From: Muscardinus avellanarius
Taxonomy: Eukaryota; Chordata; Mammalia; Rodentia; Gliridae
Assembly (NCBI GenBank): GCA_963383645.1
Contig: OY726561.1
Span: 135,239,404-135,303,403 of the forward strand
Direction of reading: 5' to 3'
DNA: 64,000 nt
In this document: piece after piece, positions 9,781 to 21,690 of the stretch
How the letters are laid out: every line of letters starts with the position of its first letter
Position numbering within the stretch: position 1 is the first letter of the stretch
Notes under the pieces: model-generated
The model's input: only the letters and a program-made list of their open reading frames with translations
Told to the model about the DNA's origin: nothing
Databases searched by the model: none
Program-made: the position numbers and the translations under genes

Positions 9781-11200
9781 GGCTGATACTCCTTTGAAAA
9801 TTTCAAGTACTATTATGTTCTGTGAGTGGCAATACTAATTTACAATCTCATCAACCAGGGTCATGGGTGATGGGGCTCATGACACTGGGATGGGAACATC
9901 TGTGAGCACCACAGTACTCAAGGACCCTGCCTCTCACAGGACTCAAAGATCTTGCCTCTCCAAACCCTTCTGAAATACTGTCCCCTTCCCTGTTCCATCG
10001 TGCCTACAGGAGTGGTGCTGACTTTCTGTCCCCATTTCTTTGATGTTCGCTACATAAGCAAGATATGGACCAAGATTTGAACTAAGCATGGTCTGGAAGG
10101 TGAAATGAATTACCAGGCATAGAAGTTAAAGGTTAACCCAGAAATAATTTCAGGTTCATTGTCAGGGGAAGCATGGGAGACATAAATATTGAGAGTGTTT
10201 AAATAGTGAGGGTGTACCAGAACCTTAAGTAAGCCAGAATATTCTTATGTTATAGGTGTGCTCATCAGATCCTACCTGCTTGGACCCTCGGCTGGATTCC
10301 AGCAGCTTAATATCTGCATTAATAAAAATCTCTACTGATAACTAACCCATGCTGGGTGAACCCAAAAGGCCAGAAAACTCTGCAGAAATATGGAGAAGGG
10401 AAATCAAAGACCTACTCTATTGCAATTTTCTAAAAAGATTCTTCTATTTCTCTTGCCTTGAAAAATATATAATTTAAAAATCAGAATCTATTTAAAATGC
10501 TGTACTGATAGTCCGTGCAGGGCCAAGAATACTGTGGATGAGAATCAGTGGTCTTTGGAGATGTTAGAAATCTAAGGGTCCCTGTTGTTCTGGATAGATG
10601 GAATAATCCTAGGGTGAAACCGCCTGGGGTATGGAGGAAACAAAGCAGTTTGGACTCTAAATAGGCATGTTTGTAAGTGTTACAGTCAGTACTCAGTGAG
10701 TGGTCCTGCCCAGTAGCTAGTTGTGATTAATCCACCGTGAGGCCCCTAGAGACCACGACCACATCACCCTCTGCATTTCTTAAGCTAGGTTATGCTGCGG
10801 TAAACTCCAGCATCACAAATGCCAAAGATGTCAATCTCACTCACTCAACTCATTATTATTTTTAATTTTTTTTAATGAGAGTGAGTTGGGGGATGGGGCC
10901 TGAGGGAGGGACCATTACCATCAAAGTTACCTAGGGTCCCAAACTCATAAAGCATCCATCACATGAAATGATGGCGGTCACAGTCCAGACAAAAAGGGAG
11001 ATCTGGAATATTTCATACCAGCAATTAAATACTCAGCCTCATAGGAGAGACCTTGGTGATTTCTTATTGGCTAATCCCACTCAGCCAAAAAGAGGCCAGG
11101 AAATGCAATCCTGCTATATACTTAAAAGGGAGAACCACACTCCTCTATGGACCTACAACTCCACGAGGAAGTTCCTGTGGTGTCTTAAAAACAATGGAAT
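9781..11200. other. Unassigned non-coding sequence
   Basis: No recognisable gene or repeat over about 1.4 kb. Open frames are short and featureless. Confidence 0.4.
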
Positions 11201-11425
11201 TACCAGGTGTTGTGATACATACTAGAAGCATGATGCCACACACCTGCAATCCCAGTCCACGGGAGGCTGAGGCAGGAGTATTGGGTTCAAGACCAGCACT
11301 AAAAATTTAGGGAGACTCTAAACCTAGACTAGTTTAAAAATAAAAACAACAACAACAGATAAATAAAATGGGGTTGTGGTGTAGCTCAGAGGTAGGATGC
11401 CCCAGGATTAAATACCCAGGGATAT
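11201..11425 (+). mobile_element. B1-dID SINE, diverged
   Basis: B1 half with CACACCTGCAATCCCAG and GGGAGGCTGAGGCAGGAGTA; A-rich linker with AAC repeats; ID half TGTGGTGTAGCTCAGAGGTAGG. Confidence 0.8.
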
Positions 11426-11900
11426 TTACAGCTTTCAAATGGTTCTAGCAAATGCCAGTACCACCAAGAAGTAGATGCTGGGAGTCACAGATCCACTTAG
11501 GGATGTCTGAGATGTCGCTGGGAAAGGGAATCTTCCCAGTAGAGCAATTTTACCTGGAGGGACCGATGTGTGGATGTGAGGCTCTCCAACGTACCTGGTC
11601 AGTGACTGTTGGATCAGGTGGGTGGTCAGACTCTCAGATGGAGTGGGACCAGAAGTCTCAGGACATGGGGAGAAATAAACTTTCCAAATGGATCCAGAGT
11701 TCTCAAATACCTATTTCTCTAGGAAAATGCACCAGAAGGGCCTGGGTAGGCCTTCCAGAATCCAGAAGTGAATTAGAGAAAAAATGACTTACCAAAGACT
11801 CCATTTTGACATCAGCTGGGAGATGACACCCTGTAATATGTGGTCCATATACTATTCCTCTTAGATTCTAAATAAATAGGTCCAGGGACCAAAAAAAAAA
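11426..11900. other. Unassigned non-coding sequence
   Basis: No repeat or gene recognised. A 111-codon open frame (11452-11787) has no features of a known family and is likely chance. Confidence 0.4.
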
Positions 11901-11903
11901 AAT

Positions 11904-11967
11904 TCTCTCTCTCTTCTCTCTTCTCTTCTCTTCTCTTCTCTTCTCTTCTCTTCTCTTCTCTTCTCTT

Positions 11968-12021
<54 letters not shown>
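11904..12021. repeat. (TTCTC)n then (CT)n polypyrimidine tract
   Basis: About twelve TTCTC pentamers followed by some twenty CT units. Arg-Glu-rich open frames on the opposite strand are a product of the repeat. Confidence 0.95.
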
Positions 12022-12024
<3 letters not shown>

Positions 12025-12039
12025 ATATACATATACACA

Positions 12040-12160
12040 TATACATGCAGCAAAATTCAATTTTAGTTGTGCCATTCCATGAGTTTTGACAAACACATAG
12101 TCATTTATTTATCCACCAACATGGCCATGATGTGGTTAGTTCTAGCACCCTACATTTCTC
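12040..12160 (-). mobile_element. L1M 3' end fragment (probable)
   Basis: CCATGAGTTTTGACAAACAC and TATTTATCCACCAACATGGC resemble an antisense L1M 3'UTR block. Short and diverged. Confidence 0.42.
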
Positions 12161-12982
12161 TCATGCTTTCTCTTTGTTCTGCTAGATGTTTTATGTGCAG
12201 AGGAGGGATGCTTCCACCAGGGAGCATAATAAAGGACTGGCTGTTGACCTGGAATTGTGATGGGATCCTCTCAATGCTCATGTAGCTTTCATTCTGATGC
12301 AGCACACTCTTGACTAAGTCTGCCATCCACCAAGAAACCAAGGCCCTGAGAAATGATCAAGGCAGTTCATCTGCCATTCTCTTCTGTAAGCAGCTGGTGG
12401 GAAGGAATTGGGAACAGAAAGAATTATGGCAATGGCTTTCATGTGTCTGGGGTGAGTGGAGAAAGGACACAGGACTTACCATATTCCCAGAGGTGGCTGA
12501 GGGCAGGGAAGCCTGGGGCTCACAGCTGTCAAAGCCTCGACCGGATGGCATCCTGCAGGATGCTGGGCTCAGGACCCATTCTGCTCACTGATGTGGCTGG
12601 CCTCCTTCCCAGGCTGTTGAGCCTGCAAAATCTTTGACTACCAGCATCCATGGATCACTGCCTTCCCTGAACTATACCAAGAGATGGAGCTGTGGGAGCC
12701 CATGGACCCTCCCTGTAGTCTGCCCAAGGCCACCATCACTTAGTACCTTCATAGCCCACTGAACCACCATGTGGTCTTCAGGGATGAAGGAAGAAGAAAT
12801 ACCAGAATGGGTGGGTCCCAAGATGAGCAAGTAGCCCTAAATCTGTGAGCTACAGGCCACCATTGGGCCTGGCCCAAATAGTGCATGAAAAGCTTCGTTC
12901 TCATGGAAGCTGAAAAAGCAGAAATGAGAAAGGAGAGATGCTTGAAACATGGGTGGGTGGAACTAAGGCTGCTGTGAGCACC
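12161..12982. other. Unassigned non-coding sequence
   Basis: No gene or repeat I can name. Open frames of 93-94 codons (12310-12637) have no known features. Confidence 0.4.
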
Positions 12983-13039
12983 TCTCTCTCCCTCTCCCTC
13001 TCCCTCTCCCTCTCCCTCTCCCTCTCCCTCTCCCTCTCC
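12983..13039. repeat. (CTCTCC)n minisatellite-like tract
   Basis: About nine hexamers, all pyrimidine on the plus strand. Confidence 0.93.
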
Positions 13040-13099
13040 TTCTTCATCTCCCTCTTCCTCTCTGGGTTTTTATTAGCGCATGTGCAGGAGATTGAGGAT

Positions 13100-13435
13100 G
13101 GTTGTGGGGAAGGAAGAGGAGCAGGAGGAGCTGGGATGATGGTGCAGGAGGACCTGTCTGATACTGGCCTCAAGGAGGAATAGGAGGAAGAAGAGGATGA
13201 ATGGGAAAAAGGAGGAGGAGGAGAATGAGGAAGAGGAGGAAGAGAAGGAGGAGAAGGAAGAAGAAGAGGAGGAGGGGAAGTAGGAGAAAGAATAGGAGGA
13301 GCAGAGGAGGAGGAATGGAGAAGAGGAGGAGGAAGGAGGGGGAGAAGAAGGAGAAAGGAGAGGAGGAGGAGGAATGGAGAGGAGAAGAAGGAGAAGGAGA
13401 AATGGGGAGGAGGAGGAGGAACTGGGATGATGGTG
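13100..13435. repeat. Purine-rich (GGA/GAA) tract
   Basis: Over 300 bases are nearly all G and A on the plus strand, with GGAGGA and GAAGAA runs. Ser-rich and Arg/Lys-rich open frames through it (for example 13073-13525 minus) follow from composition and are not genes. Confidence 0.92.
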
Positions 13436-15784
13436 CAAAAGCATATATCTAAAAGTGGCCTTGAGAAGGAGAAGGTGAAGGTGGTTTACTGGGCATTTCT
13501 CAGAGATCAGGATATAAATTCTCAATTATTGACTTGGTGATAGTGGCTTAGAAATACCCACTTTCCTACCACTGGGTCACACCCATATTCTGCCATATTC
13601 TAGGTATTGGCAGCAAAAAGTACATCAGTCTTCTTCTGGACCCATCTTCATAGCAAAAGCTTTCAGGGTTAAAGATGTCTCCCATCTCTGTGCCGCTTCA
13701 TTCCTTCGCTCATTCACAGATCATCCCCTCTTCTCCTGGGCCCCTCTTCAGTGCCAGGTCCTCACCATACTTAGGTGATCATGGATGGGCCTTGCCTTCC
13801 AGACCCACAGTCTCCTTCAGTAATCACAAGGACCGGTCCCTGGGAAAAGGGCTGATGGGAATAAGGGGCTGGGGCTCACAGCTCATGGAGGGTAAAGGGC
13901 TTTTATTTCTTGTCTAGCTGGGCTGGGTTGGGCCCAAGGCCATCCAGTAGGTAAAGGGTACCCTCAAGCCCAGGCCATGGGGACACTTGAGGGTGGACCA
14001 GAGATTTCCAGATCTGTGACTGAACCCCCAAGGAGCAAGTACAGGGTTGCTTGCCCTTGACAGTGCATTAAGTGTCCCAAACCTTATAACTATGATTATG
14101 TTATCCTGGCTTCTGGCCTGAAAGTTCCCTTAGTGAGGCTCAGCCTGCCCTCAGGCCACGCACACCCCCAGAAGATCCCCTGGCCCTGACACGGAGAGCG
14201 CGGATCCAGGGACAGGCTGCCTGAAAGTCATGACATTGTGGTGCACACACACCCAGATAGCTCCTGAGTGGCACCTGCTCAGGGTGAGAAGCAGAGATGG
14301 CTGGTCCAGGTCAATTGGAAATTGATTTACTTGACAGGTCCGTGTTATATGTCTCTTGGATTTCCAGATGGCTGATCTTCAGTTGATATCTTTTGCATCA
14401 GACAGAGGGTGATGAGATGGGCCATCTGCTGGGAGCCTGGCTCCTATAGCCTTTCCTTGGCTGGACTCTTTAACTTCCATAGGCAGGCACCAGCCTGCCA
14501 CTCTCAGAGACCACATTCAGCTCCAGGCAGGGGATATGTAAGGAGCCCAGGATATATGACTTTCTGGCTCAGAGTCCATCAGCTGGGTGTGGTTCCATCT
14601 CAAGTATCCCAGTCACAGAACACAGGTGGTCCCCCTTTCCTGGGCCATTTGACCTTGTGGACACATGCCTCCTCCTGGTGGACGCGTCTCTATGGTAGAG
14701 CCCCACATTTGGACACCAGCTCTTCCTGAACTGCGGCAGGCCCCGGTTGACCTCCACAGATTAGTCCTGCGGCTGAGTCTGAGTCTGACACGTCTTGGTC
14801 TCTGTCTTTGCCCCTTCTTCCCAGATGACCTATACCAGCAGGTCCATCCCACCCCTGGACCCAGCTGCTGGAGTCTGCCCTCCTGCAAGGGACACTTGCT
14901 GCTTTAGACCTGACCGCTGCACTCCAACCTCATAGTAAATGTCTGCCTGGACTATATCTTGGGATGTTGTCGCCATGGATGCGTGCTTATGTCCCCTGCC
15001 CCTGTGACCTAGGATCCCAGCTGCTGGTGGACGGGTTTAGTATTACTTCCTCACCTGTTTTTGCCATCCCATCTGCTAGGAGAAATTAGAAAGACTCCTT
15101 CCCATTCTCTGCTGCCACCATTGACCACCCTAGAATCCACTGGACTTGGACTCTACCCTGTATCTGCATGTTGGGCCTGTCTCTTTTGATGTATAAGTCC
15201 ATCTGCCTGTTCAGTCACCTGAATGTCAACTTTATATAGTCCAGCTGGGAAAGGGACACCATTTGACTCTCTGGAGGTCTCTAAAAGGATTATTATATTT
15301 GTGCTTAGAGACCTAAGAACATGTTCTGGGTTGGAGCTCTGTGGGTCCCACCAGGAAGGTGCAGACCAGCAAATAGGAAGCACTATAGTAACAGACTTCA
15401 GAAATTTGACCTTGCTTTGTAATTAATTACTTAATATCATGTTGCAAGCATGTACTGGGTACCTGCCATATTAAAAGCAGACAAGACAATCCTGACCATA
15501 GAAAGGGGTGTGATAGCATCCTATGTCTATCAGGTAAAGTTTGTTCTGGGCTTAACGCCTGGTTGTGGGCATATGAACTCAGTTTAGGGATTCTCTTTGA
15601 GTTGAAATATGACAGAGGAAGTTGGATCACCTAAACGAATCCTGCTGAGGTGGTAAGACCACTAGTGAGCTTCCTTCCCCAAAGGAAGCAGAGCCTTGGA
15701 GTGAGGATGTGAGTGGACGTATTCCAGTATTCTTCCCCTTTTGGAAATCCACCCTCCGTCATTGGCTGGCAGTGGTAGGGTGCC
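13436..15784. other. Unassigned non-coding sequence
   Basis: About 2.3 kb, moderately GC-rich. 13675-13800 hints at an L2 end (CATTCCTTCGCTCATTCACAG). Open frames up to 106 codons (14409-14729) show no family signature. No splice-consistent exon set was found by eye. Confidence 0.4.
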
Positions 15785-15965
15785 TACAAGCTCAGGCTTT
15801 GGACCAAGAGAGACCTGGATTCCACACTTTACTTCTCTCTGTTCCTCAGTTTCCTCACGTGTAAAACACAAATGCTAATGTGTACATCAGAGGACCATTA
15901 CAGCAATTAATTGAGATAATATATGTAAAACACTTGGCATAGTAAATTATCAATAAATTGCATCC
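15785..15965 (+). mobile_element. MIR SINE
   Basis: Core-SINE landmarks in order: GGCTTTGGACCAAGAGAGACC, CTCTGTTCCTCAGTTTCCTC (15836), AATTGAGATAATATATGTAA and the end block CATAGTAAATTATCAATAAA. Ancient and diverged. Confidence 0.85.
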
Positions 15966-16315
15966 ATTAAATTTAATCTGTTTTCAAACTTGAATAACTT
16001 ACATTTTGTTTTTATTCAGGAGGAAGGCGTTTTCCTTTTACTGCCCTGCTTGGTCATCTTCAGTAGCCTGATAATTGGACCTGAACTCTTCCCTAGGGTC
16101 TGGAGACTGTCCAGTCTCACTGTCTCACTGGCCAATTCACTGTTCAGCCCTCTATTTGATTCATTGGGGCCCAGCTCTGGAAGATGTCATCAAGAAGCCA
16201 GACACAGAGTGTGCAAAGCCTTTCCTTTTATACGGTTATTGCCTGAAGATGTCTTGATAATGCATAACCCACCATCACAGTAAAGGGCTCTATAAAGTGT
16301 ATGTTAAGGAAAATA
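15966..16315. other. Unassigned non-coding sequence
   Basis: A 97-codon open frame (15990-16283) crosses it without family features. Nothing else is visible. Confidence 0.35.
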
Positions 16316-16349
16316 CGTGTGTGTACATGTGTTCATATGTGCGTGTGTG

Positions 16350-16384
<35 letters not shown>

Positions 16385-16406
16385 CTGTGTGTGTGTGTGT
16401 GTGTGG
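16316..16406. repeat. (TG)n microsatellite, interrupted
   Basis: TG repeats with two CC interruptions, about 45 units in all. Confidence 0.95.
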
Positions 16407-17107
16407 TGAGTTCGAGGGTGAGGAAATACAGTACAACGCAGTCCCAGGCACTGGGTGAGAAGCTCCAGCTGGCACCCACCTTCTTCTCTGTGCCCAGCGG
16501 GGCATTAGACCTTGTATCTCCTGCTTTGTTCTCTTTATGCATCTAACTTGGGTCTTAAGAAACCTATCCCACTCAACACTAATTAGCTGTGCATGCAAAC
16601 TATCATTTTCACACCCTCTCTCCTTTTATCCAAATTAAGCATTTAATTATCTAATAAGTGTTTGTAAGATAATCAAAGGGAGGGAGACCCATGCAAGCCA
16701 GGGAAGGCTGGAGGAGAGACCCAGCACCAAGGAGTAGAGGTGTGCAGTGGGATGTGGGGGCTCCTCCCATCCCACCACCAGTGACCCCTGGGTGACCACC
16801 GCCAGGATTCAAGCCAGGCTTCCACTTCTAGCAGGCGGCCATGCTCGACACGCAAGCTCAGCTCAGAACTCCCCCAGGCTGGATAATTAGGTGTCAGCTG
16901 GGGGTCACTTTCCTTCTCTCTCTTCTTGTCTCCTCACTTCTTTATCCTTCTCCTGGTAGAAATAAACTGAAGAGAAGGTATTCATCTTGTGTCTCACTGC
17001 TTGCTCACATTCTATGTCCACTCAGTAGAAAACTTTTAGGATTATGTAAAATTTGACCAGATCAGCATAGATGTAAGAAAGGAGTATATGATCAAGAAAT
17101 AACTTCA
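16407..17107. other. Unassigned non-coding sequence
   Basis: No gene or repeat recognised. Confidence 0.35.
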
Positions 17108-17221
17108 GCTGGGCATGGTGGCACCCACTTGTAATCCTAAGACTTGGGAGGCCGGGACAGGAGGATTGCAGCTTTTACAGACTCAGCAACTTAGTGAGAT
17201 CCTGTTTCAAAATAAAAAATA
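17108..17221 (+). mobile_element. B1 monomer joined to the next SINE
   Basis: GCTGGGCATGGTGGCACCCAC through CCTGTTTCAAAATAAAAAAT: a B1 half whose linker runs straight into another complete B1-dID copy instead of its own ID half. Confidence 0.82.
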
Positions 17222-17406
17222 GGGCCGGGCGTGGTGGCACACTCTTGTGATCTCTGCGCTTGGGAGGTGGAGACAGGAGGATCGCGCAGGTTTGAAGCCA
17301 GCCTCGCTGGCTTAAGAGACCCTGTTTCCAAATAAAAATATAAAAATAGGTCTGGGAGTGTAGCCTGGAGGTAGAAGGGCTTCCAGAAACTCCAGTACCA
17401 CCAAAA

Positions 17407-17450
<44 letters not shown>
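17222..17450 (+). mobile_element. B1-dID SINE, young subfamily, with (AAAT)n tail
   Basis: Carries the young-type markers: AAGCCAGCCTCGCTGGCTTA, TTTCCAAATAAAAATATAAA, an ID half with GTCTGGGAGTGTAGCCTGGA, and the ending CCAGTACCACCAAA. The tail is about twelve AAAT units (17404-17450). Confidence 0.9.
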
Positions 17451-17458
17451 AAAAATAT

Positions 17459-17738
17459 GCCAGGTATGATGGCACACATCTGTAATCCTAATACTTGGGT
17501 GGCTGAAACAGGAGGATTGCAGTTCTGAAGATAGCCTCAGAAAGTAGTAAGACTCTCAGAAACCTAGCAAGACCCTTTCTAAAAACAATACATAAAATAG
17601 AGCTAGGGGCATAGATCAGAGGTAGAGCACCTCTGTGTTCAATCCCTAATGCCACAAAAATAATAAAATAAAATAGGGCTGGAGATATAGCTCAGAGGTA
17701 GAACCCCCTGGGTTCAATCTCCAGCCCTCTCCCCCTCC
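17459..17738 (+). mobile_element. B1-dID SINE with a second ID unit
   Basis: B1 half, A-rich linker, ID half (CATAGATCAGAGGTAGAGCA) ending near 17659, then a second ID monomer (GGGCTGGAGATATAGCTCAG at 17675) ending near 17738. Confidence 0.82.
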
Positions 17739-18339
17739 CACACATAAAAAATTCAGTTGATTTACTTAATGTCCTTACATTTGGAGAGGAAAGGTAATCA
17801 TTTTTCACAATGAAAAAGAAGGTCTATCTAGTGAGCTGGTTTAATGTCATGAGGGCAGGGTGGTACTCTGCACTGGAGGGCTCTACACCGCTCATCTTCG
17901 GTGTCCTTTTGGTCCCCTGCTTGTTCTTCCTTTCTTGCAGAGCTGGTTTACTGAGACCTGGCTCTTTGTGGTGCATGAAGCCGGGCACTGAGTATACAAG
18001 ACCAACAGGGGATGGTATCTGCCCTCAGAGGTTCGCCACTGGGTAAGGAAGTAGACAACTCAAAGGCAGGCCACCAAAGCCCTTCCCAGGGCAAGGCAGA
18101 GTGGTGTGGGTGTTTCTGCTTTCTGGTTTTCCCTGACCTTCACAGCAGTCTGTGAACCCCTGTCGGCGGATCTTTCACTCTCATATATTGTCCGTCCTCG
18201 TATTGAAGCACCATACAATGTACAGAAGGACTCGAGTCTTGACTTATAATTCCACAAAACTCACTAACCTTCCAGACATAATCAAAAGTAAATATTTGGT
18301 CTTTGTTTCATCATTTCCTGGCACACAGCTCCTAAAACC
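17739..18339. other. Unassigned non-coding sequence
   Basis: No gene seen. 17940-18065 has an L2-like flavour (tissue-inventory type 'actgagtatacaagacc' stretch), weakly supported. Confidence 0.35.
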
Positions 18340-18685
18340 TTTGGAATCTCTGCAGTGATAGGAGTGTCTTCCGTATGCTGGCACCACTGATGGCCGGGAG
18401 ACCCTGGAGAGCCTTAGGATGGACCTCAGGCTGCCAGAGAGACCAAGGCAGGATTAGAGGGTTGGAACCTTCAGCTCCGCCTCCGTGACCTCCAAGAGGG
18501 AGGGGGGCTAGAGGAGAATTGCCAGTCACCAATCGGCCATTGGAGACTAATCACCTGTCTCTTATGAGTGACCAATGCTTTAATAAATTGTGCTTACATA
18601 ATGTAAGCTCCTTAAAACCCCAAATGATGGGGTTTGTGGAGCGCCCAGGCTGAGGGGCAGAGGGTTCAGTTTTAGAGTGTGAAAT
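18340..18685 (+). mobile_element. ERV LTR remnant
   Basis: The run from 18475 (CTCCGCCTCCGTGACCTCC) through CCAATGCTTTAATAAATTGT and CCTTAAAACCCCAAATGATG (18610) to GGGGTTTGTGGAGCGCCC recalls a common mammalian LTR. The family name is uncertain and no clean ends are visible. Confidence 0.5.
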
Positions 18686-18689
18686 CGGG

Positions 18690-18884
18690 GTATATACACA
18701 CCACGGAGTTGTGCTGAGCCACAAACAACAACAAAACCGTGTCATTTGCAGGAAAATGGGTGGAATTCAAGAATATGATGCTAAGACTAGCCAGTCTCGG
18801 AAAGTGAAAGGCTTTATGTTGTTGCTCATATGTGGAAGCTGGAGAGAAAACAAGAAATAAAAGGGACTGCAGGTGAATGAAGAG
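18690..18884 (+). mobile_element. L1 3' end, upstream part
   Basis: Matches the end of L1 ORF2/3'UTR: GTCATTTGCAGGAAAATGGG, ATGATGCTAAGACTAGCCAG and CTCATATGTGGAAGCTGGAG. The match stops where the inverted block at 18885 begins. Confidence 0.8.
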
Positions 18885-19285
18885 CAAAAGCTGGAATCCT
18901 GAATACCTAGCAGCAATACATTTTGTCCCCCCTCCAAAGGCAGAGGTCCACAGCTTCACCACACAGAGTGGGATCCGTTGCTCCAAGCACGTACCCTGGC
19001 CCTCAGTGCTGTGCAGAGGAGCGCGGCAGCCATGAGCACTGATGTTTCCTGAGACGAGCATGGCACGGCAGCATGACCTGGCTATGTGGGGCTCCCTTTG
19101 ACACGCCCAGTACAGTTTTCTTACGTAGTATGTTGTCCAGAGTTCCTGAGCATGTGGGGCAGTATCAGTCTACTTTCGTGAAGATTTCTTCAAAAGTTCA
19201 AGGTGGATTAGATTGGATCTGTCTGCCTCTCCCAAATACTGGCTGCCGCCACTGCTGCCGCCATCTTGGTCCCCCCTCAATAATA
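18885..19285 (-). repeat. Inverted copy of the 25.6-27.0 kb monomer/tether family
   Basis: Read on the minus strand this gives CAAGATGGCGGCAGCAGTGG, then a monomer-like stretch, then GAAGCTGTGGACCTCTGCCT and CTTTTGCTCTT. It follows 26621-27020 almost module for module. It sits between two parts of an L1 3' end. Confidence 0.8.
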
Positions 19286-19440
19286 ATCTTAATAATAGGT
19301 ATGATGATGAGGGAGAATGGGGTGGGGATTGGGACAAGAATGCCTAAGGCCCTATGTGCATATATGTTTCTACACTCTGAATCTCATTGTGATGTATAAT
19401 TGCAATACACCAATAAAAGTATATTTGTATAAAAAAAAAA
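19286..19440 (+). mobile_element. L1 3'UTR end with poly(A)
   Basis: GGGGTGGGGATTGGGAC, ATTGTGATGTATAATTGCAA and CACCAATAAAAG followed by a tail near 19429: the standard end of the L1s in this window. Confidence 0.82.
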
Positions 19441-19617
19441 GATGATGGGAGGGTGGTATGACTGGAGAGAACATGGATGCTCCATGCCATGTCCCATACC
19501 TTGACCTATGCATTTCTTCCTTTAGGCTGATCTGGGCCGTAACCTTTATAATCAGTCCCAATTGTAAGGAAGGGCCTTCTTGACTTCTGCAAGCCAAGCT
19601 AGCAAATTACTCAAACT

Positions 19618-19828
19618 GCATATAATTTTTTTTTTTTTGGTGGTACTGGGGTTCCTGGAAACTCTCTACCTCTGGGCTACACTCCCAGACCTATTTTTAT
19701 ATTTTTAAAATTTGGAAACAGGGTCTCTTAAGCCAGCGTGGCTGGCTTCGAACCTGCACGATCCTCCTGTCTCCGCCTCCCAAGCACGGGGATTACAAGC
19801 ATGCGCCACCACACCTGGCTGCATATAA
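19618..19828 (-). mobile_element. B1-dID SINE, young, with target duplications
   Basis: Element 19627-19819 in minus orientation with a complete head (CATGCGCCACCACACCTGGC). TGCATATAA occurs on both sides (19618-19626 and 19820-19828). Confidence 0.9.
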
Positions 19829-21240
19829 ATTTTTGAAACAATCAGAATCAACAATCAGAAGTACAGGGGGGATCGTGGGGTTGGTGACTGACACGGAAGT
19901 AGGGACAGTCTCCTGGGACTGAGCCCTTCAACTGTGGGGTCTATGCTAACTCTGGGGAGCCAGTATCAGTACTGGATCCCATTGTAGGATGCCCAGGTGC
20001 TGTCTTTACCACTGAGGAATTGGATGGCATGGGAACCTCATCCTCTATATTTGATGTCGGAAGTATCATGGGTACGACCTGTTTGACCTTGTACCCAGTT
20101 TCTCTCATAGCAAAAATGACCAAGAGAAGAAGGAGCTCTGCCTGGCAGGTTTTGTGTTGTGATGAGAAAGGAAATGGTTCTAGAACTGGGGAGAGAGCTG
20201 TCTCTCAGGACAAGTGTGGTCCTATTGCACACTGTCACTGGTGACAAGGTCTCTCCTGTGAATCCTCTGTCCACAGGGAAGACATTATGGCTCTAGAATG
20301 ACTTCCCCGCAGCTGGCTCCACGAACACTGGTCCACTCCAAGCTTGGGCTGTCCCAGAAGCCCTACCACATGCCCATTGTGTTTTCCCCTCCTTCTCATG
20401 CCCTTCAGAAACTGCTTAAGGACCCTGGTAGCACTTGGTTTCCAAGCAGAACTGGGACAGGAAATCTGCTGCTCGCCCCTTCCCACAGATCCACAGCTGT
20501 TCCTGCACGGCGGGTAGAGAGCCAGGCCCGCCACTTAAGGAGAGGAGAACTTAGGTGCCACTGCCTCCTGCCAGCAAGAAGACGGGGTGTCTGCATCCCA
20601 TTGAAGGACATGCCCAGATCCTTCCTGGCCACGTGGTGAGCAAAAATCTGTCACTGAAGTCTGCTGCCTTGGCAGTCTACAGGCTGCAAGTTCATAGGGA
20701 GACCAAGAGCCAAGAAATTAGAGTTAGAAAGCAGCGTGGCTGCAGGCATACTGGGAGAGTCTGGCGCTGGGAAGAACTCAGAGGCAGGATGGTGAAGCCA
20801 CGAGACAGGGTCTCATCAAACCACAGGGCAGAAGAGCGCCAGCAAGACCCCAGAGGGGCAGGAAGAATATCCTCCTAAGAGCTTCTCCTAAATACCCTTC
20901 GAAAGGCTAGCTTCCTCTTGATGTACTTTCTTAGAAAATTCCCTTCAAGCTGCCGCTGTATGCTAGGGACATCTGATTCCAGACTCCCTAAAAGGCGTTA
21001 GCTGTGCCGCAGTGAAAACCGGCCAAGCCAATGCTAGTTCATAGACTCCAAGAGCTGTGGAGATAAACAGGACCTGTAAGAAAGTTCTTCCTTATATGGA
21101 CAGAAATTATGCCTCCCTAGAATTTCAACTTAATGTGAATTCTGAAGCTCCAGAGAATCAGGCTTCTCCTCTATGTGATGGCCTTCCAACACTTTCTCTT
21201 CTTATCCAGGCAAGTTAATCCCCTGTTTTTCCCCCTGTAA
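19829..21240. other. Unassigned non-coding sequence
   Basis: About 1.4 kb without a recognised repeat. 19880-19980 faintly recalls LTR-retroelement sequence. Open frames up to 113 codons (20298-20639; 20555-20878) overlap in several frames and show no family features. Confidence 0.35.
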
Positions 21241-21241
21241 T

Positions 21242-21308
<67 letters not shown>

Positions 21309-21380
21309 CTCTCTCTCTCTCCTTCTCTCTCTCTCTCTTTCTTTCTCTCTCTCTCTTTCTCTTTCTTTCTTACTTTCTTT
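21242..21380. repeat. (TTTC)n/(CT)n microsatellite at a SINE tail
   Basis: About sixteen TTTC units followed by CT-rich variants, ending where the minus-strand SINE begins. Confidence 0.95.
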
Positions 21381-21530
21381 TTGGTGGTATTGGGGTTCCT
21401 GGAAACCCTTCTACCTCCAGGCTACACTCCCAGACCTATTTTATATGTTTTTATTTGGAAACAGGGTCTCTTAAGACAGCGCAGCTGGCTTCGAACCTGC
21501 GTGATCCTCCTGTCTCCGCCTCCCAAGCCC
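21381..21530 (-). mobile_element. B1-dID SINE, 5'-truncated
   Basis: ID half and part of B1 are present (GACAGCGCAGCTGGCTTCGA), but the sequence stops at CCTCCCAAGC, before the B1 head. Confidence 0.85.
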
Positions 21531-21539
21531 TGTGATGAT

Positions 21540-21690
21540 TTTTAAATCCTTCTTTTGAAAAAACTTTAATTGGTGCATTGTAATCATACATCTCAATGAG
21601 GTACAAGATGGTAGAGGCATCCATGCACATATCACCCATTTAGCCCTTCTTCAATTCCTTCCCCACTTCATCCCCCTTCTTAACTCTCCT
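21540..21690 (-). mobile_element. L1 3'UTR fragment
   Basis: Plus strand TTTAATTGGTGCATTGTAAT followed by CATACATCTCAATGAGG and CCCCTTCTTAACTC is the antisense of the L1 3' end seen at 25.4 and 62.0 kb. Confidence 0.7.

Noticed and set aside
13073..13525. 150-codon Ser/Pro-rich frame on the minus strand
   Set aside because: Product of the GGA/GAA-rich tract.
17675..17738. tRNA-Ala-like sequence (TATAGCTCAGAGGTAG and GGTTCAATCTCCAG)
   Set aside because: This is the ID half of the SINE, derived from tRNA-Ala; the cloverleaf is not maintained, so it is no tRNA gene.
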